Notes: generated by a model not told the origin, from the letters alone. Positions 45,530 to 56,210 are shown, counted from the stretch's first letter. The stretch: DNA of 64,000 bases from Methanobacterium veterum (GCF_000745485.1 NZ_KN050693.1:473995-537994), one strand, 5' to 3'. Numbers and translations: made by a program.

Positions 45530-45617
45530 AAGGTGTGGAATTTAATTCAGATGTTATATATTGCTTAGATTAGCTATCATGATCTTTAATTCCATTCTGA
45601 AATTTTTCTATGAATGA
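45501..45617 (+). repeat. Imperfect direct repeat of the AMMECR1 gene end
   Basis: The last 27 nt of the gene (45501-45527, ATTCCATTCAGAAATTTTCC then ATGAATA) recur at about 45590-45617 (ATTCCATTCTGAAATTTTTC then TATGAAT) in the gap. The rest of the 313-bp gap (45530-45842) is AT-rich with no gene. Confidence 0.5.
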
Positions 45618-45842
45618 ACGGAAAAGATTTAATGAATTTAATCACAAATTTGTATATAATTTATCTGTCTAGGAATAGTTATAACTCCATTCGTAAATTC
45701 TGGGATAATCTGAAAAGTAATCAGGATCTTTTTATTTGCTAGTTATTAGTGCACTATATATAATGTGTTAATTTTTTTTTAAATCTATCAAAAAGTACTT
45801 TTTAATCGGTTTAAACTAAGTTAGAGCTGTAATTTTTTTTAA

Positions 45843-46271
45843 TTAAGGTGGAAGATTTTCTGCCTTTAGTTCGTTGTATAAATGGAGTATATCTTCTTCT
45901 GCTTCTTCACTTAAAACCTCAGATGCCTTATCAAAAAGTCCATTTTCCTTTTCCTCAATCTCCATGTGATGAACCACAAGATCATTCAGCCGTCTTAAGC
46001 TGTCCACCCATTCACGGTCTTCTTCATTCATATTTTTCATTCTTGCCATTGTTCTGAATGCTTCTTCATTTTCTCTTTTGGTTTCATTTACCATGTCTTC
46101 ATCAATAAAGTCCATTGCAGGATAAAGGAACTGCTCTTCACCAAGCATGTTAGCTTCCAGTTCTCTCCGAGCTTCAGGATATTTTGAGGTATCTCTTAAG
46201 GTTTCATTAAACAATTTTTTAATATGGGCATGATCCTTCTTAAAAACTTTGTAAACATCTCCTTTTGCCAA
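45843..46271 (-). CDS. Hemerythrin-like HHE domain protein
   Basis: 142 aa, four-helix bundle with the metal ligands DHAHIKKLFNE (about 13-23), a Glu/His pair in the second helix (EEQFLYPAMDF), and LVVHHMEIEEKENGLFD (HH-x2-E, about 96-112). Likely binds a di-iron centre and O2, NO or iron; in anaerobes a role in oxygen sensing or iron storage is common. TTG start, 7 nt after GGAGG. Monocistronic. Confidence 0.85.
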   Translation of the reverse strand: MAKGDVYKVFKKDHAHIKKLFNETLRDTSKYPEARRELEANMLGEEQFLYPAMDFIDEDMVNETKRENEEAFRTMARMKNMNEEDREWVDSLRRLNDLVVHHMEIEEKENGLFDKASEVLSEEAEEDILHLYNELKAENLPP

Positions 46272-46640
46272 TTAAATACCTCCTGTGTTTAGTCTTATTA
46301 TGTTCCTGAAAGTTAATAAATTTATTTGAATAGTTAATAAAACTGGGTTGATTTCATATATAATCAAAATTCAAATTTGGGAAGAATTCACGATTCAGTA
46401 AGTTCTAATAAATCCCTTTTTGAAAATAAATAAAAACTTGTTTAAAGCTACAACTTTATATATCTCAAATATATATCTAAATTAGAAAAAAAGTGATTTA
46501 TAAAAATACTTGTTTTATGAAATTCAATATCATATTATGAAAATACTGAAGTCTTGAGAAAAGATTTTAAATCCCTTAAAATATTGATTTTTATCATACT
46601 TTTTGCTTAACAAGTTAATTAAAGGAATTGATGTGATTAT
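46272..46640. other. 369-bp gap
   Basis: Divergent gap between the hemerythrin and GTPase genes. TATA-like CTTTATATATCTC near 46450. AT-rich, no other feature seen. Confidence 0.3.
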
Positions 46641-47642
46641 ATGTTTATACCAACAGTACCAACGCCTGATGAAATCTTAGATAAAAGCTTTAGAAGGGCC
46701 AAAAAAGCAGCAGATAAAGTAAGGACATCCAAGGTCCCCCGTTATCAAATGGCGAAAAAAACAGAAGAGGCCAGAATAAAAACTGCCTGTCAAGTTACAA
46801 AAGATACATTAAATAATTTACTGGATAAAACACCGCAGGTGGAACAAATGCACATGTTTTACCAGGACTACATTGATGTTATGGTAGGTGTAGATGAGCT
46901 TAAAAAGTCTCTTGGGGCTTTAAACTGGGCAGTGGGTATTATATCCAAGATTGAAAATGAATATGTGTTTAAAGTAAGAAGGTCAAAGTCTGAAAATGCA
47001 GCAAATGTTAGACGGGCTGCATTCGGTAGAATTGCATCTGTGATGCGCCAGATAAAAGATGAACTTGACTTCTTAGACTTTGTGAAAGGGAAACTTCGAA
47101 ATATGCCCACCATAGATTTTGAAGCATTTACATTAGTTATAGCAGGGTTCCCGAATGTTGGGAAATCCACACTGCTTCGCCAGATTACTCCTGCTGAGCC
47201 GAAGGTTGCAAACTATCCTTTTACAACCCATGGGATTCAAATAGGGCACTTTGAGAAAAGATGGAAAAAATACCAGATAATAGACACACCTGGACTTCTT
47301 GACAGGCCTATACGGGACATGAACAATATTGAACTCCGCGCTATGGTTGCACTGGAACACTTAGCTGATGTCATTTTATATATTTTCGATGCATCTGAAA
47401 CATCGGGTTATCCTCTCGATGCTCAGATGAGATTATATGAAGAAATAAAACATGTTTTTGACACTCCAATAATAAGTGTTTTTAACAAAATGGATTTAGT
47501 AGAAAATAATAAGTATTTAGATGAATATATTAGTAAACTGAATGAACCTCTAATGATTTCAGCATCAGAAGGTTCTGGCGTGGATTTAATAATTGAAGAG
47601 CTGGAGGAATTTAATGGTGGAAAAAAAGGAAATAAAGACTAA
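46641..47642 (+). CDS. NOG1-like GTPase
   Basis: 333 aa. OBG-HflX-like GTPase of the NOG1 subfamily, needed for large-subunit ribosome assembly. N-terminal helical domain (about 1-160) ahead of the G domain: GFPNVGKST (G1, about 168-176), TTHGIQIG (G2), DTPGLLDRP (G3), FNKMDLVE (G4). The C-terminal tail is short, as in archaeal forms. The 3' end overlaps the following Hsp20 gene by 29 nt, which implies co-expression. Confidence 0.9.
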   Translation: MFIPTVPTPDEILDKSFRRAKKAADKVRTSKVPRYQMAKKTEEARIKTACQVTKDTLNNLLDKTPQVEQMHMFYQDYIDVMVGVDELKKSLGALNWAVGIISKIENEYVFKVRRSKSENAANVRRAAFGRIASVMRQIKDELDFLDFVKGKLRNMPTIDFEAFTLVIAGFPNVGKSTLLRQITPAEPKVANYPFTTHGIQIGHFEKRWKKYQIIDTPGLLDRPIRDMNNIELRAMVALEHLADVILYIFDASETSGYPLDAQMRLYEEIKHVFDTPIISVFNKMDLVENNKYLDEYISKLNEPLMISASEGSGVDLIIEELEEFNGGKKGNKD

Positions 47643-48231
47643 AAAAGAATTAGAAATGGAAAAAACTGAAAAAGAAGTTCCAGTAGCAAAAACAGAATCA
47701 ACTGAACCTGAAAAAGTAGAAGAAGTCAAAGTAGAAAAAGTAGAAAAACTTCAAGATGAACCTGAAACAGAAACAAAATCAGAATGGGAAACCCGAGCAG
47801 AAAGAGGAAGAGGAGCTGCACAGAAGTTTTTCGATGATATGATAGGCACATTCCGTGAAAGAGGAGGGGACTTTGAGAAGGCTTTATCTGAATACACAGC
47901 ATCTGCTCCAAGTAAGTTAACAACAGACTTAATAGAAACTGACGGTAGTCTGATTGTTAAAGCAGATCTTCCTGGTGTTAAAAAAGAAGATATAGTCATT
48001 GATTTAACAGATGACTCCATAGAAATCTTTGCAAAATTCGAAGAAGAAACAGAAGAGGAAGGTAAAAACTTCATCAAAAAAGAAAGGAGATATGGTGAAG
48101 CAAGAAGATCTTTAATACTGCCAGAAGCAGTTAAGGTCAAAGAAACATCAGCTAAGTTTGATAATGGTGTCTTAACAGTAACACTTCCTAAACTGGAAGA
48201 AAAAAAGAGGTTTCAGGTAAAAGTTGACTAA
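47614..48231 (+). CDS. hsp20: Small heat-shock protein, Hsp20/alpha-crystallin family
   Basis: 205 aa from the ATG at 47614, 6 nt after GGAGG. A long charged N-terminal extension (about 1-90) of Lys/Glu with repeats of [15 protein letters not shown] type precedes the alpha-crystallin domain ([30 protein letters not shown] ... [12 protein letters not shown]). Holdase chaperone; the acidic/basic extension is unusual and may govern oligomer size. Read-through from the GTPase overlap. Confidence 0.88.
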   Translation: MVEKKEIKTKKELEMEKTEKEVPVAKTESTEPEKVEEVKVEKVEKLQDEPETETKSEWETRAERGRGAAQKFFDDMIGTFRERGGDFEKALSEYTASAPSKLTTDLIETDGSLIVKADLPGVKKEDIVIDLTDDSIEIFAKFEEETEEEGKNFIKKERRYGEARRSLILPEAVKVKETSAKFDNGVLTVTLPKLEEKKRFQVKVD

Positions 48232-48357
48232 ATACACCTGTAATTTCATTTTAAAATTTTTACTTTATTTTAGAGATCATGAATTCATGACCATTTATTC
48301 ATTTTTAATAGATATTTGATGAGTATGTCATAGTTTGAATTAAATGGAGGAAATATA

Positions 48358-48792
48358 ATGAATGGAAGGCCTAAAAGGAGAACTTCGATTGATAAGATAA
48401 TAGATGATGCTATGGATTATATCAATGATGTAAGCGATGAAATTGAAAGATCTATTAGCAGTTATACAAGTGCTCCAGAAACAGATTTAATTGAAACTCA
48501 TGATAACATAATAGTCCGTACAAATCTTCCGGGATTTAAGAAGGAAGATATAAAAATAGATTTAACAGAAGAAAAACTTAAAATTAAAGTTTTAGGTTAT
48601 GAAGAGACTCCCCTGGAAAAAGGGGCTCAAGTAAAATCAAAAGGAAGAAGACACGGTAAAATAAAACGAGTTGTAAGACTTCCAGAAAAAGTTATTGTAG
48701 AAGAAGCAGCTGCAAAACTTGAAAACGGCGTTTTAACAGTTACAATGCCTAAAGCAGAGAAAAAGGTAAGGCATGAAGTGCCTATTAATTAA
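48358..48792 (+). CDS. hsp20: Small heat-shock protein, Hsp20/alpha-crystallin family
   Basis: 144 aa, of usual size. Alpha-crystallin domain: DLIETHDNIIVRTNLPGFKKEDIKIDLTEEKLKI, RVVRLPEKVIVEEAAAKLENGVLTVTMPK. It shares this block with the previous gene and arose by duplication. GGAGG lies 7-8 nt before the ATG. It lacks the C-terminal I-x-I motif in strict form. Own promoter possible; 126 nt gap to the upstream copy. Confidence 0.9.
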   Translation: MNGRPKRRTSIDKIIDDAMDYINDVSDEIERSISSYTSAPETDLIETHDNIIVRTNLPGFKKEDIKIDLTEEKLKIKVLGYEETPLEKGAQVKSKGRRHGKIKRVVRLPEKVIVEEAAAKLENGVLTVTMPKAEKKVRHEVPIN

Positions 48793-48898
48793 TTCTTTTC
48801 TTTTTAACATGTAGCCTGGGAATTTAATAAATAAATGACTTTATTTTTAATATTAACTGAAATTTAAAAATATAAAAAACTAATTTTAATTAAAAAGG

Positions 48899-49918
48899 TC
48901 AATATCTGACCTTCCCAATGTGCCTTGTAGCCCCTGGATCTTCATTATTAAAGTCTGCAAGATAATAAATAAACCATTCAAGTGGAATTACAAGGGAAAA
49001 AGGCGACATCAAAGGGTTCATATCTGAATAATCTTTCATATTGTAAACGAGTGATTTAGTTCCCAGTTTTTCACAAAATTCAATGGAACGCGTGGTCATG
49101 TCATCTCCAGGGTAATCCGCATTTAAAAACACGATTGGAACATCTTTTTCAGCACGTTCAATTAACCCATGTCTGAATTCTCCAGAATAAAGGGGACATG
49201 CATGTTTTAAAGCTCCTTCCATGAACATGGTCATTGCAAGCTTGTATGCGAGTCCGTAGTTTGGCCCGCTTCCCATACAGTAGAATATATCGTCATCTTT
49301 GAATTTTTCGGCGATTTCTTTGCCTTCACCTTCAGTTTTTTTAATCAGGTCTTCAGTTACAGATGGAAGTTTTTCGATATTTCCTAAAACTTCTTTTTTT
49401 ATTTTCTGGGCATCATCTTTGAAATTGTTCATGCTGAATAGAATTTCATACAGGCTCATTAGTTGAGTTACGTAAGTTTTAGTTCCAAGTATTGCGCTCT
49501 CTCGCCCGCCTCTTGTAATCACAGTGTCATCAGCTTCTTTAATCATTGTGCACTGGCTTTCATTGGTTATTGCTACGGTATAAATGTCTTTTTGCTGTGA
49601 CATCCTAAGAGCAGCGACAGTATCTGCAGTTTCTCCTGATTGAGAAGTTAAAAGAGCTCCAGCATTCTCATTTTCAATTTTCTTATTATAAAAGAATTCA
49701 TATCCTGTGTAAACTTCTATATTTTTATCTGATATGAAATCAAGTGCGCTTTTTGCAGAATAGCATGTTGAAAGTGAACTACCGCATCCTAAAAGATATA
49801 TTTTATCAAATTCTTCAAACTTTTCTGCAATCTCTTTCATATGTGATTTTTCTTCACTTAAAGTATCTTTCAGGGATCTCGGCTGTTCTATAATTTCATC
49901 ATACATTTTATACTTCAT
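48899..49918 (-). CDS. SIS-domain sugar isomerase / glucosamine-fructose-6-phosphate aminotransferase-like
   Basis: 339 aa from the ATG at 49918 (GAGTGA upstream). Two SIS domains: [21 protein letters not shown] with [15 protein letters not shown] (about 44-115), and [23 protein letters not shown] (about 217-240), ending near [10 protein letters not shown]. This is the isomerase half of GlmS without the glutaminase domain, as in FrlB/AgaS-type enzymes. It may make or remove an amino sugar phosphate, conceivably feeding pseudomurein amino sugars; unproven. Confidence 0.82.
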   Translation of the reverse strand: MKYKMYDEIIEQPRSLKDTLSEEKSHMKEIAEKFEEFDKIYLLGCGSSLSTCYSAKSALDFISDKNIEVYTGYEFFYNKKIENENAGALLTSQSGETADTVAALRMSQQKDIYTVAITNESQCTMIKEADDTVITRGGRESAILGTKTYVTQLMSLYEILFSMNNFKDDAQKIKKEVLGNIEKLPSVTEDLIKKTEGEGKEIAEKFKDDDIFYCMGSGPNYGLAYKLAMTMFMEGALKHACPLYSGEFRHGLIERAEKDVPIVFLNADYPGDDMTTRSIEFCEKLGTKSLVYNMKDYSDMNPLMSPFSLVIPLEWFIYYLADFNNEDPGATRHIGKVRY

Positions 49919-50154
49919 TATTTTCACTCAACCTTAATTTTCATGCCATAAATTCCTTTTTAAGATTTTAATTTAGCGTAATGTTGATCAATTCTTTGAT
50001 TTCAAATATTAAGGGATTCACCTTAATACTTTCAGAATTTTATAGTATAATTACTTTACTTTATTTGTTCACATAAACCTTTTTTCTAAAATGCTTCATC
50101 AAAAACTCATTTCAGTGAATATATGCAATTAAAGATTTACATCAACTGCATTGT

Positions 50155-51195
50155 TTAAACATTGGTTAATTTCTCAATTTTTTCCATGTATCTAGTATAA
50201 GTTTCATCTAGATTTTCTTTAATAATCCTAGTATTTGCTGTTGTCCCTATAAAACTGGACTCAAATTTAAACCGGGGTACAAGGTGGACATGAATATGTT
50301 GTATGCGTTGTCCTGCTATTTCACCAAGGTTAATCCCTATATTTATTCCATCTGGATGTATAACCTCTTTTATAAGTTCTTCTGCTTTTTTTACAGTGTT
50401 AAATAAATTTTTAAGAGATTCTGGATTTAATTCATCCAAATCGGTGTAATGCTTTGTTGGAATAACCAGGAGATGTCCTGTTGTATAAGGAGCTATATTT
50501 AAAGCTACTATATCTTCTCCATCATTGTAAAGCACATGTTTTGAAACTTCTGGATCACCTTTTGCCATTGCACAGAATATGCATGATGTATCTGAACTTT
50601 TTGAATCTGATTTTTCGGTAGGGGGAGTAAAAATTACTTTATAACCTCCTTCAATATTGAAAATTCTCGCGATACACACTGCCATTTTGGCAACATCTAC
50701 TGCACTGGTGCCAATTAAAGTAATTGAAGGTTCTTTTCCCCAGGCGCCCTTGTGATATATAATGTCTGGAATATCTCCAATTCTTTTAACGGCAGTCTCA
50801 ACACCCCATGGGATGGTACCACCTTCTACTTGTCTCACGTCCTCCGGTTCATCATTTCTATCATAAAATGAGACTTTGAGCCCTAATTTTTCACTTATTT
50901 CAATTATTTTGGGGCTATATTTAATATTCATGGCACTTCTCTTTGAGGAATCATGTTTCATCATGCTCAATACTAATCTAGCCATGTGTGAAGATACTCC
51001 GAATTCTGGTTCCACGAAAGCTTTAGGTTTACCATGTACTATTGTTATTCTTCCGGGAATTCCTGCCACGTCATTTACATCTTTTGCGTTCTCTTTTGCC
51101 ATTACAATATTACTTCGTACCTCTGGAATAAATGCAGCTAATTCTTCAGAGTTTTGTATAATTTCAACGGCTTTTTTCAGATTCTCTATTTCCAT
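50155..51195 (-). CDS. Fusion of a ThiN-like thiamine-phosphate synthase domain and a HIT nucleotide hydrolase domain
   Basis: 346 aa. Residues about 20-190 resemble the archaeal ThiN domain (SNIVMAKENAKDVNDVAGIPGRI, SFYDRNDEPEDVRQVEGGT, IPDIIYHKGAWGKEPSITLIG), which couples the pyrimidine and thiazole of thiamine. Residues about 207-346 are a HIT domain: CIFCAMAKGD (zinc CxxC), GHLLVIPTKHY and the His triad HIHVHLVPR. HIT enzymes cleave nucleoside phosphates such as Ap4A or AMP conjugates. One of the two could salvage or repair thiamine nucleotides. I know no characterised protein with this pairing. Confidence 0.75.
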   Translation of the reverse strand: MEIENLKKAVEIIQNSEELAAFIPEVRSNIVMAKENAKDVNDVAGIPGRITIVHGKPKAFVEPEFGVSSHMARLVLSMMKHDSSKRSAMNIKYSPKIIEISEKLGLKVSFYDRNDEPEDVRQVEGGTIPWGVETAVKRIGDIPDIIYHKGAWGKEPSITLIGTSAVDVAKMAVCIARIFNIEGGYKVIFTPPTEKSDSKSSDTSCIFCAMAKGDPEVSKHVLYNDGEDIVALNIAPYTTGHLLVIPTKHYTDLDELNPESLKNLFNTVKKAEELIKEVIHPDGINIGINLGEIAGQRIQHIHVHLVPRFKFESSFIGTTANTRIIKENLDETYTRYMEKIEKLTNV

Positions 51196-51583
51196 AACTA
51201 ATTACTATATCTGTAATCAGATATAAGGATTAGGATTAAAATAAGGGAGGGTACTATCTAGTCTAATAAACTACTTCAATAAAAATGGATTTTCATATTT
51301 TTTTTTATATGCCCCTGATTAAAGACTGATTTTGTTTTAAAGCACATAAATGATCTAATGCATAAATAAATGGCTGGAAGTATGTATATGGTGCTATTAT
51401 TGAAATTTATACCTTATAAATTTATATAATTAATCCTAATAGAGTTTTATATATTTATATTGCCACTATAAACCTTTTTTTTATAAATTTAAAACATAAT
51501 ATTTATATATTTATGATTTAAATACATTATACATGCTTAAAATTTCCATAGATTAAATTATCTTTGGATAAGGAGGGGGTAAG
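51196..51583. other. 388-bp gap before the wall-hydrolase cluster
   Basis: AT-rich, with TATA-like boxes (TTTATATATTTATATTG near 51449-51465, and AATATTTATATATTTATG near 51499-51516). The leader ends in AGGAGGGGG at 51571-51579. No gene. Confidence 0.4.
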
Positions 51584-52774
51584 ATTAAGCAACACATGTT
51601 GCTTGTAGTATTGATATTTGGCATTGTATTGATGGGTTTAGGTGCTGTTAGTGCTGTTGATTCTGCCACAATGAACGGCACGTCCAATGCAACATTGAAT
51701 AAAACATTAAATAATTCCATCCACGCTACATCATCTAATGTATCTAAAGTGACTAAACAGTCAACAAGTTCAATGAAGGGCTACTGGATGTTTTCGTCAT
51801 CAGCTGCAAAGTTAAATTCAAATTCGGCAGCCGCTCTTAAAAAAAAGGGGATTACAGATGTATTTGTTTGTACAAGGGACACTAGTGGAAAATATCATTA
51901 CAGTGAATTAAATAATGCTATAAGTCAGTTAAAGAGGTATGGAATAAAAGTCCATGCATGGATAGTTTGTTTTAATTATAATGGCCATTTTATAAATCCT
52001 TCAGGGTATTACAGTAAGAAAGTGAAGGTTTACGTAAAAACAAAGAAGTACTGGGGTATTAAATATAAATACAAAGTTAAAAAGAAGGTATGGTACAAAT
52101 CAAGATATATATACCGCGGTAAATGGCACTATAAATGGAAATATACCTGGAAATATGTAACTAAGTATAAAAAGGGTTGGATATATAAGCCGGTTTACAA
52201 ATATGTGACAAAAACAGGCTATGATACTTCTTACAATAAGAAATTAATAGCTGCAATTAAAAATATCAATGATAATTACGCTGTTTCTGGAATTCACCTG
52301 GACTATGTGAGGTATTCTGGAGTTGCCAAATATGGTAATGCAGCATATCAACAGCATGGTGGGGTAAATGCAGCAGTAAATGCAGTAACATCATTCGTTA
52401 AAAGTGTCAGAAGTGTGGTAACTAAAGAGCTTTCAGCAGCAGTAATGCCTGAAGGAACAAAAAATGCATATTATTATGGTCAGGACTACGGAAGATTTGC
52501 AGATTACGTTGATTTTCTAGTTCCAATGACTTATCATGGGAACTATAATGCAAATAATGCATGGATAACTGATAAAATAAAATATATCGTAAGCAATGCA
52601 AAAGGAAAACCAGTATATGCAGGTTTGACAACATACTGTTCTGATTCTAATCTTAAATCGTTGAATCTAAATGCATTACAACAGGATGTAAATTCTGCAA
52701 ATGCTGGAGGGGCATCTGGTTTTGTACTGTTTAGATATGGGTTTGGATGCTCTTATGTACCTACCTGGACTTGA
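51584..52774 (+). CDS. Secreted glycoside-hydrolase-like TIM-barrel protein with Trp/Tyr/Lys-rich insert
   Basis: 396 aa if read from the ATT at 51584, 7 nt after GGAGG. The only ATG (51596) is 19 nt from the site and would give a signal peptide without basic residues; from ATT it begins with KQHMLLVVLIFGIVL and a normal cleavage near VSAVDS. A Thr/Asn/Ser spacer leads to a barrel of the GHL10/DUF4015 kind: GYWMFSSSAAKL, KKKGITDVFV, GIKVHAWIVCF, GIHLDYVRYSG (likely acid) and AVMPEGTKN (Glu). Between strands lies a 68-residue insert full of YKY, WKY and KVWYK. No binding repeats or protease domain. A putative pseudomurein glycan hydrolase. Confidence 0.7.
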   Translation: MKQHMLLVVLIFGIVLMGLGAVSAVDSATMNGTSNATLNKTLNNSIHATSSNVSKVTKQSTSSMKGYWMFSSSAAKLNSNSAAALKKKGITDVFVCTRDTSGKYHYSELNNAISQLKRYGIKVHAWIVCFNYNGHFINPSGYYSKKVKVYVKTKKYWGIKYKYKVKKKVWYKSRYIYRGKWHYKWKYTWKYVTKYKKGWIYKPVYKYVTKTGYDTSYNKKLIAAIKNINDNYAVSGIHLDYVRYSGVAKYGNAAYQQHGGVNAAVNAVTSFVKSVRSVVTKELSAAVMPEGTKNAYYYGQDYGRFADYVDFLVPMTYHGNYNANNAWITDKIKYIVSNAKGKPVYAGLTTYCSDSNLKSLNLNALQQDVNSANAGGASGFVLFRYGFGCSYVPTWT

Positions 52775-53191
52775 AACTACTGAAATTCAGAAAATAAAAA
52801 GGTTAATGTACTAAATTAGTTAAAAGCTCTTTAAATTCATTTTTTAGGATTTAAAGGGTATTCATTTTTTATTTAGACCTGCTATTTTAGTATCTATTTT
52901 AAATAAATAATTATTAATCATATCAAAGTAATATTTTAATAATTCAATTGTTTTTAATTTAATTCTGCACAAATTTTTAGTTGTTACTTGTAAAATCAAG
53001 TTATTATGAATATAAAATATGATTTTGATTCCTTTTTAGAGCGCTTTAAATTTAAAAATAAGTACTAGGAGCATACCGCTTGAAATTTTAAATCAAAAGT
53101 TTTATATGTTCAAAGCAACAACTTTTTAATTGTCAATAACTCCAAATCGGTGTTGATCTGACATCTGGAAAAAACTGGGAGGCAATATAAA
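52775..53191. other. 417-bp gap
   Basis: TATA-like GTTTTATATG at 53098-53107 with a leader of about 60 nt for the next gene; otherwise AT-rich DNA with no gene. Confidence 0.35.
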
Positions 53192-55411
53192 ATGAAGCGA
53201 CTTTTGTTGCTTATAGTGTTGCTCCTTTTTGTTGCAGCGCTGTTTAATGTAACTAATATATATGCCGCCACAGAATATTCGCAGATTACAGATAATTACC
53301 TAAACACCAGTTTAATTCAAGAAAATATAACAAATAATACTTCAAATAATTTGACTATTCAAAATACAACAGAATCTGTAAAAAAAACAGCATCTGTTAC
53401 CAAAACAGTACAAAACCAAAGCTTACCAAAAAATGCATCGAATTCAAGCGATAGCAGAATGAAAACAAATAACAGTAATATAACACACCTTCAAAATTCT
53501 ACTGACGCCGCAGGAGCTGAATTATATAAAAATGTTCGCGGGATATGGCTAAAAGCCGAAGATGTGAACAAATTAAACATAAGTGAAATTAAAAAAGCAG
53601 GAATTACAGATATATTCATCAAATCAAACCTATTATCTGCTCCTTCGTATAAAAGCGTGTTAACGGCTCTCTTAAACAAGCTTAAAGGCACAAATTTTCG
53701 AGTTCATGCATGGATAACATGCTTTAAGGATGTAAATGGTAATTGGATCGATCCTCAGGGAAAATACAGTTATACGGTAAAAGTTCCTGATAAAAAAATT
53801 AAATACAAGGTTTGGTACAAATCTTGGTACAAATACAATGGTAAATGGAAATATAAGTGGAAATATTACTATAAGTACAAATACACTTATAAATATCAAA
53901 CAAAATATGGATATAATACATCTAAAATAGATTCATTGATCTCTTCCATTTCAAAGATAGTTAAAAACTATAATATAGACGGAATCAATCTTGACTATAT
54001 CAGATATCCAGGTAATGCCTATAAAAGTTCAGGTTCAACCGCAGCAGTAACATCTTTCGTTCAAAAAGTGTATAACACTGTAAAATCGATTAAACCGAAA
54101 GTAGCAGTTTCGGCAGAGTTAATGCCTGAAGGAAAAATGAACGCATATTATTATGGGCAGAACTATACTCAACTTGCAAAATACCTTGATTTCATGGTTC
54201 CAATGCTTTATAAAGGCAACTACGGATACAACAGTTCAACAGGTACTAACAGTAATGGAAAAAGCGGTACAGACTGGATAGGCTCAACTGTGAAATATAT
54301 AGTTAGCCAGGCTAACGGAACACCTGTTATAGCAGGTCTTCAGACGTACCGTTCAGATAAAAATGTAAAAGTAATACCCGCAGGCGAATTAAAGAGCGAC
54401 ATTAAATCAGCTGGAAATAATGGAGCATCTGGATACGCATTGTTTAGATATGGACTAATAGATAGTAAATTATATACCAGTCAAAACAGTACCGGCACTC
54501 AGATTAAGTTCACAATGGACCAAATCCAAGATGCCGCAGCTAGGGTCAAAGCATATGTTGAAACCAATCATGTACTTCCAAATTATGTGACAATTGGTAC
54601 AACTCAGGTTAAAATGCCTGATATGTTAAGATTAATGACTGCAAGTCTCTTACAGTTAAAAAGCGGAACAAAGACACCTATAGCACTGAAAAGTACTAGT
54701 TCACCAGTAAAGCCTGCTGGAGATACAATAGATGGGATAATAAATAAAGCAGGATATCTAAAGATTGCACAGAATATTAAGTCCTTTATTGAAAAAAATG
54801 GTATTGCACCAAATTATGCAACAAGTTCTTTGGGAAAGATACAGTATGAATCTGCCATTTACATGTATTCAAAGATATTGAACTTTTACAAGACAAAAAA
54901 ATATTTACCTGTATATGTAACAATGACTCCAGGGATATGGAACGATTTACCATCCGAAATGCAGAAATACCTGCAACCAACCAATAATTGTCAATCAAAC
55001 GACCCTAAAATTAAATCACTTGCATCATTACTTACAAAAGGTATAACTTCAACCCATGATAGGGGCGAAAAGATCTTTAACTGGGTAAGGGATAACTTGG
55101 GCTATTCCTTTTACTACAATACCAGATACGGGGCAGTGGGCACATTAAATGCAAAAACAGGAAATTGTGTCGACACTTCGCATCTTATGATAGCACTGGC
55201 AAGATCAGCGGGAATTCCAGCAAGATACGTACACGGTTATTGTAAGTTTTCAAGTGGTACTATATATGGGCACGTTTGGGCACAGTTATATATAAATGGT
55301 AAATGGTATGATGCAGATGGGATAAGCATCAGAAATTCACTTGGTGAAATAAATAACTGGGACAAAAATAAATCGACAATAGAGGGCACCTATGCAGAGC
55401 TGCCTTTCTAA
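53192..55411 (+). CDS. Secreted pseudomurein hydrolase: TIM barrel, two pseudomurein-binding repeats, transglutaminase-like endoisopeptidase domain
   Basis: 739 aa with a normal ATG. Signal peptide MKRLLLLIVLLLFVAALF; Asn/Thr/Ser spacer to about 110; glycosidase-like barrel about 112-435 (VRGIWLKAEDV, GINLDYIRYPG, AELMPEGKMNAYYYG) holding an insert of about 50 residues of YK/WK repeats; two pseudomurein-binding repeats (about 453-500 with AYVETNHVLPNYVTIG, about 515-580 with SFIEKNGIAPNYATSS); C-terminal transglutaminase-like peptidase C71-type domain with Cys659 (TGNCVDTSH), His694 (YGHVWAQ) and Asp709 (WYDADG). Likely cuts glycan and cross-link peptide of pseudomurein in wall growth or division. 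A hairpin terminator follows. Confidence 0.82.
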   Translation: MKRLLLLIVLLLFVAALFNVTNIYAATEYSQITDNYLNTSLIQENITNNTSNNLTIQNTTESVKKTASVTKTVQNQSLPKNASNSSDSRMKTNNSNITHLQNSTDAAGAELYKNVRGIWLKAEDVNKLNISEIKKAGITDIFIKSNLLSAPSYKSVLTALLNKLKGTNFRVHAWITCFKDVNGNWIDPQGKYSYTVKVPDKKIKYKVWYKSWYKYNGKWKYKWKYYYKYKYTYKYQTKYGYNTSKIDSLISSISKIVKNYNIDGINLDYIRYPGNAYKSSGSTAAVTSFVQKVYNTVKSIKPKVAVSAELMPEGKMNAYYYGQNYTQLAKYLDFMVPMLYKGNYGYNSSTGTNSNGKSGTDWIGSTVKYIVSQANGTPVIAGLQTYRSDKNVKVIPAGELKSDIKSAGNNGASGYALFRYGLIDSKLYTSQNSTGTQIKFTMDQIQDAAARVKAYVETNHVLPNYVTIGTTQVKMPDMLRLMTASLLQLKSGTKTPIALKSTSSPVKPAGDTIDGIINKAGYLKIAQNIKSFIEKNGIAPNYATSSLGKIQYESAIYMYSKILNFYKTKKYLPVYVTMTPGIWNDLPSEMQKYLQPTNNCQSNDPKIKSLASLLTKGITSTHDRGEKIFNWVRDNLGYSFYYNTRYGAVGTLNAKTGNCVDTSHLMIALARSAGIPARYVHGYCKFSSGTIYGHVWAQLYINGKWYDADGISIRNSLGEINNWDKNKSTIEGTYAELPF

Positions 55412-55418
55412 GTCAACT

Positions 55419-55462
55419 CAAAAACTTTCAGATTATAGATTTGAAAGTTTTTGGGCTTTTTT
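55419..55462 (+). terminator. Hairpin terminator after the first multidomain hydrolase
   Basis: 12-bp arms (CAAAAACTTTCA and its complement at 55442-55453), loop about 11 nt, then GGCTTTTTTG. Confidence 0.75.
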
Positions 55463-56210
55463 GTTTTAGATAAGTTTTTTTTAAATGTTGAAAAAATACG
55501 TTGTATTTTTGAACATAAAAAAAATTTTTAATGCTCTAAATCTTTAAATACAAAATTAACATGGGTTAAAATTTGCTAAATATTAATACTAAATAATACT
55601 TTTTTTATTATTAATATGTTATATTAATGGTTTAAAACCGTATTGGGCATATCTTATTAATTTTTCTTAAATTATGTCATATTTCCAATTGTATTTGAGT
55701 AAAGTGTTAAATTTCTATAAACTTTGATTTTAATATCTATGCAAATAATTAAGTTTTTAATATAATTAGTTATTACATATAAAAAATCTAAAATATTCTG
55801 ATAATAAATTGTGGCAATTAAATGGCAATTTGATGAATATGTTCTCGTCTTATAATGATTTAATTGCTTAAGATAATGGTCATAATGGTGTGTTCTAAAT
55901 AATATAATTAATTTATTCTATTTGGTACATATCTACCATTTACATGACATTAATATTTCATTAGTTTAATTTTCTTTCTAATTTCACTTAGGGTGTATTT
56001 TGAATGTGATCAAGCTTGAACTTCAATGCATGATCTTTCATTGATTTTATGAAAACCATTTAGAATGGTTTAAATTAAAATTGGGCTTTTAAGAATGCTT
56101 TGTTTAAACTTTTTTACCAAAACGTTTATAAGGTATGAAGTCAAACTAGTGGCAACCTCGAGAAAAAGTCAAATGGATTTTTTTGATGATTGGCAATTGG
56201 AGGCGGTATA
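55463..56210. other. About 750-bp gap
   Basis: Long AT-rich stretch without ORFs of note. A TATA box CGTTTATAAGG (56123-56133) fits a transcript starting near 56157 and a leader of about 55 nt that ends with GGAGG (56199-56203) ahead of the ATT start. Such long gaps around each wall gene are not seen elsewhere in the window. Confidence 0.4.
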
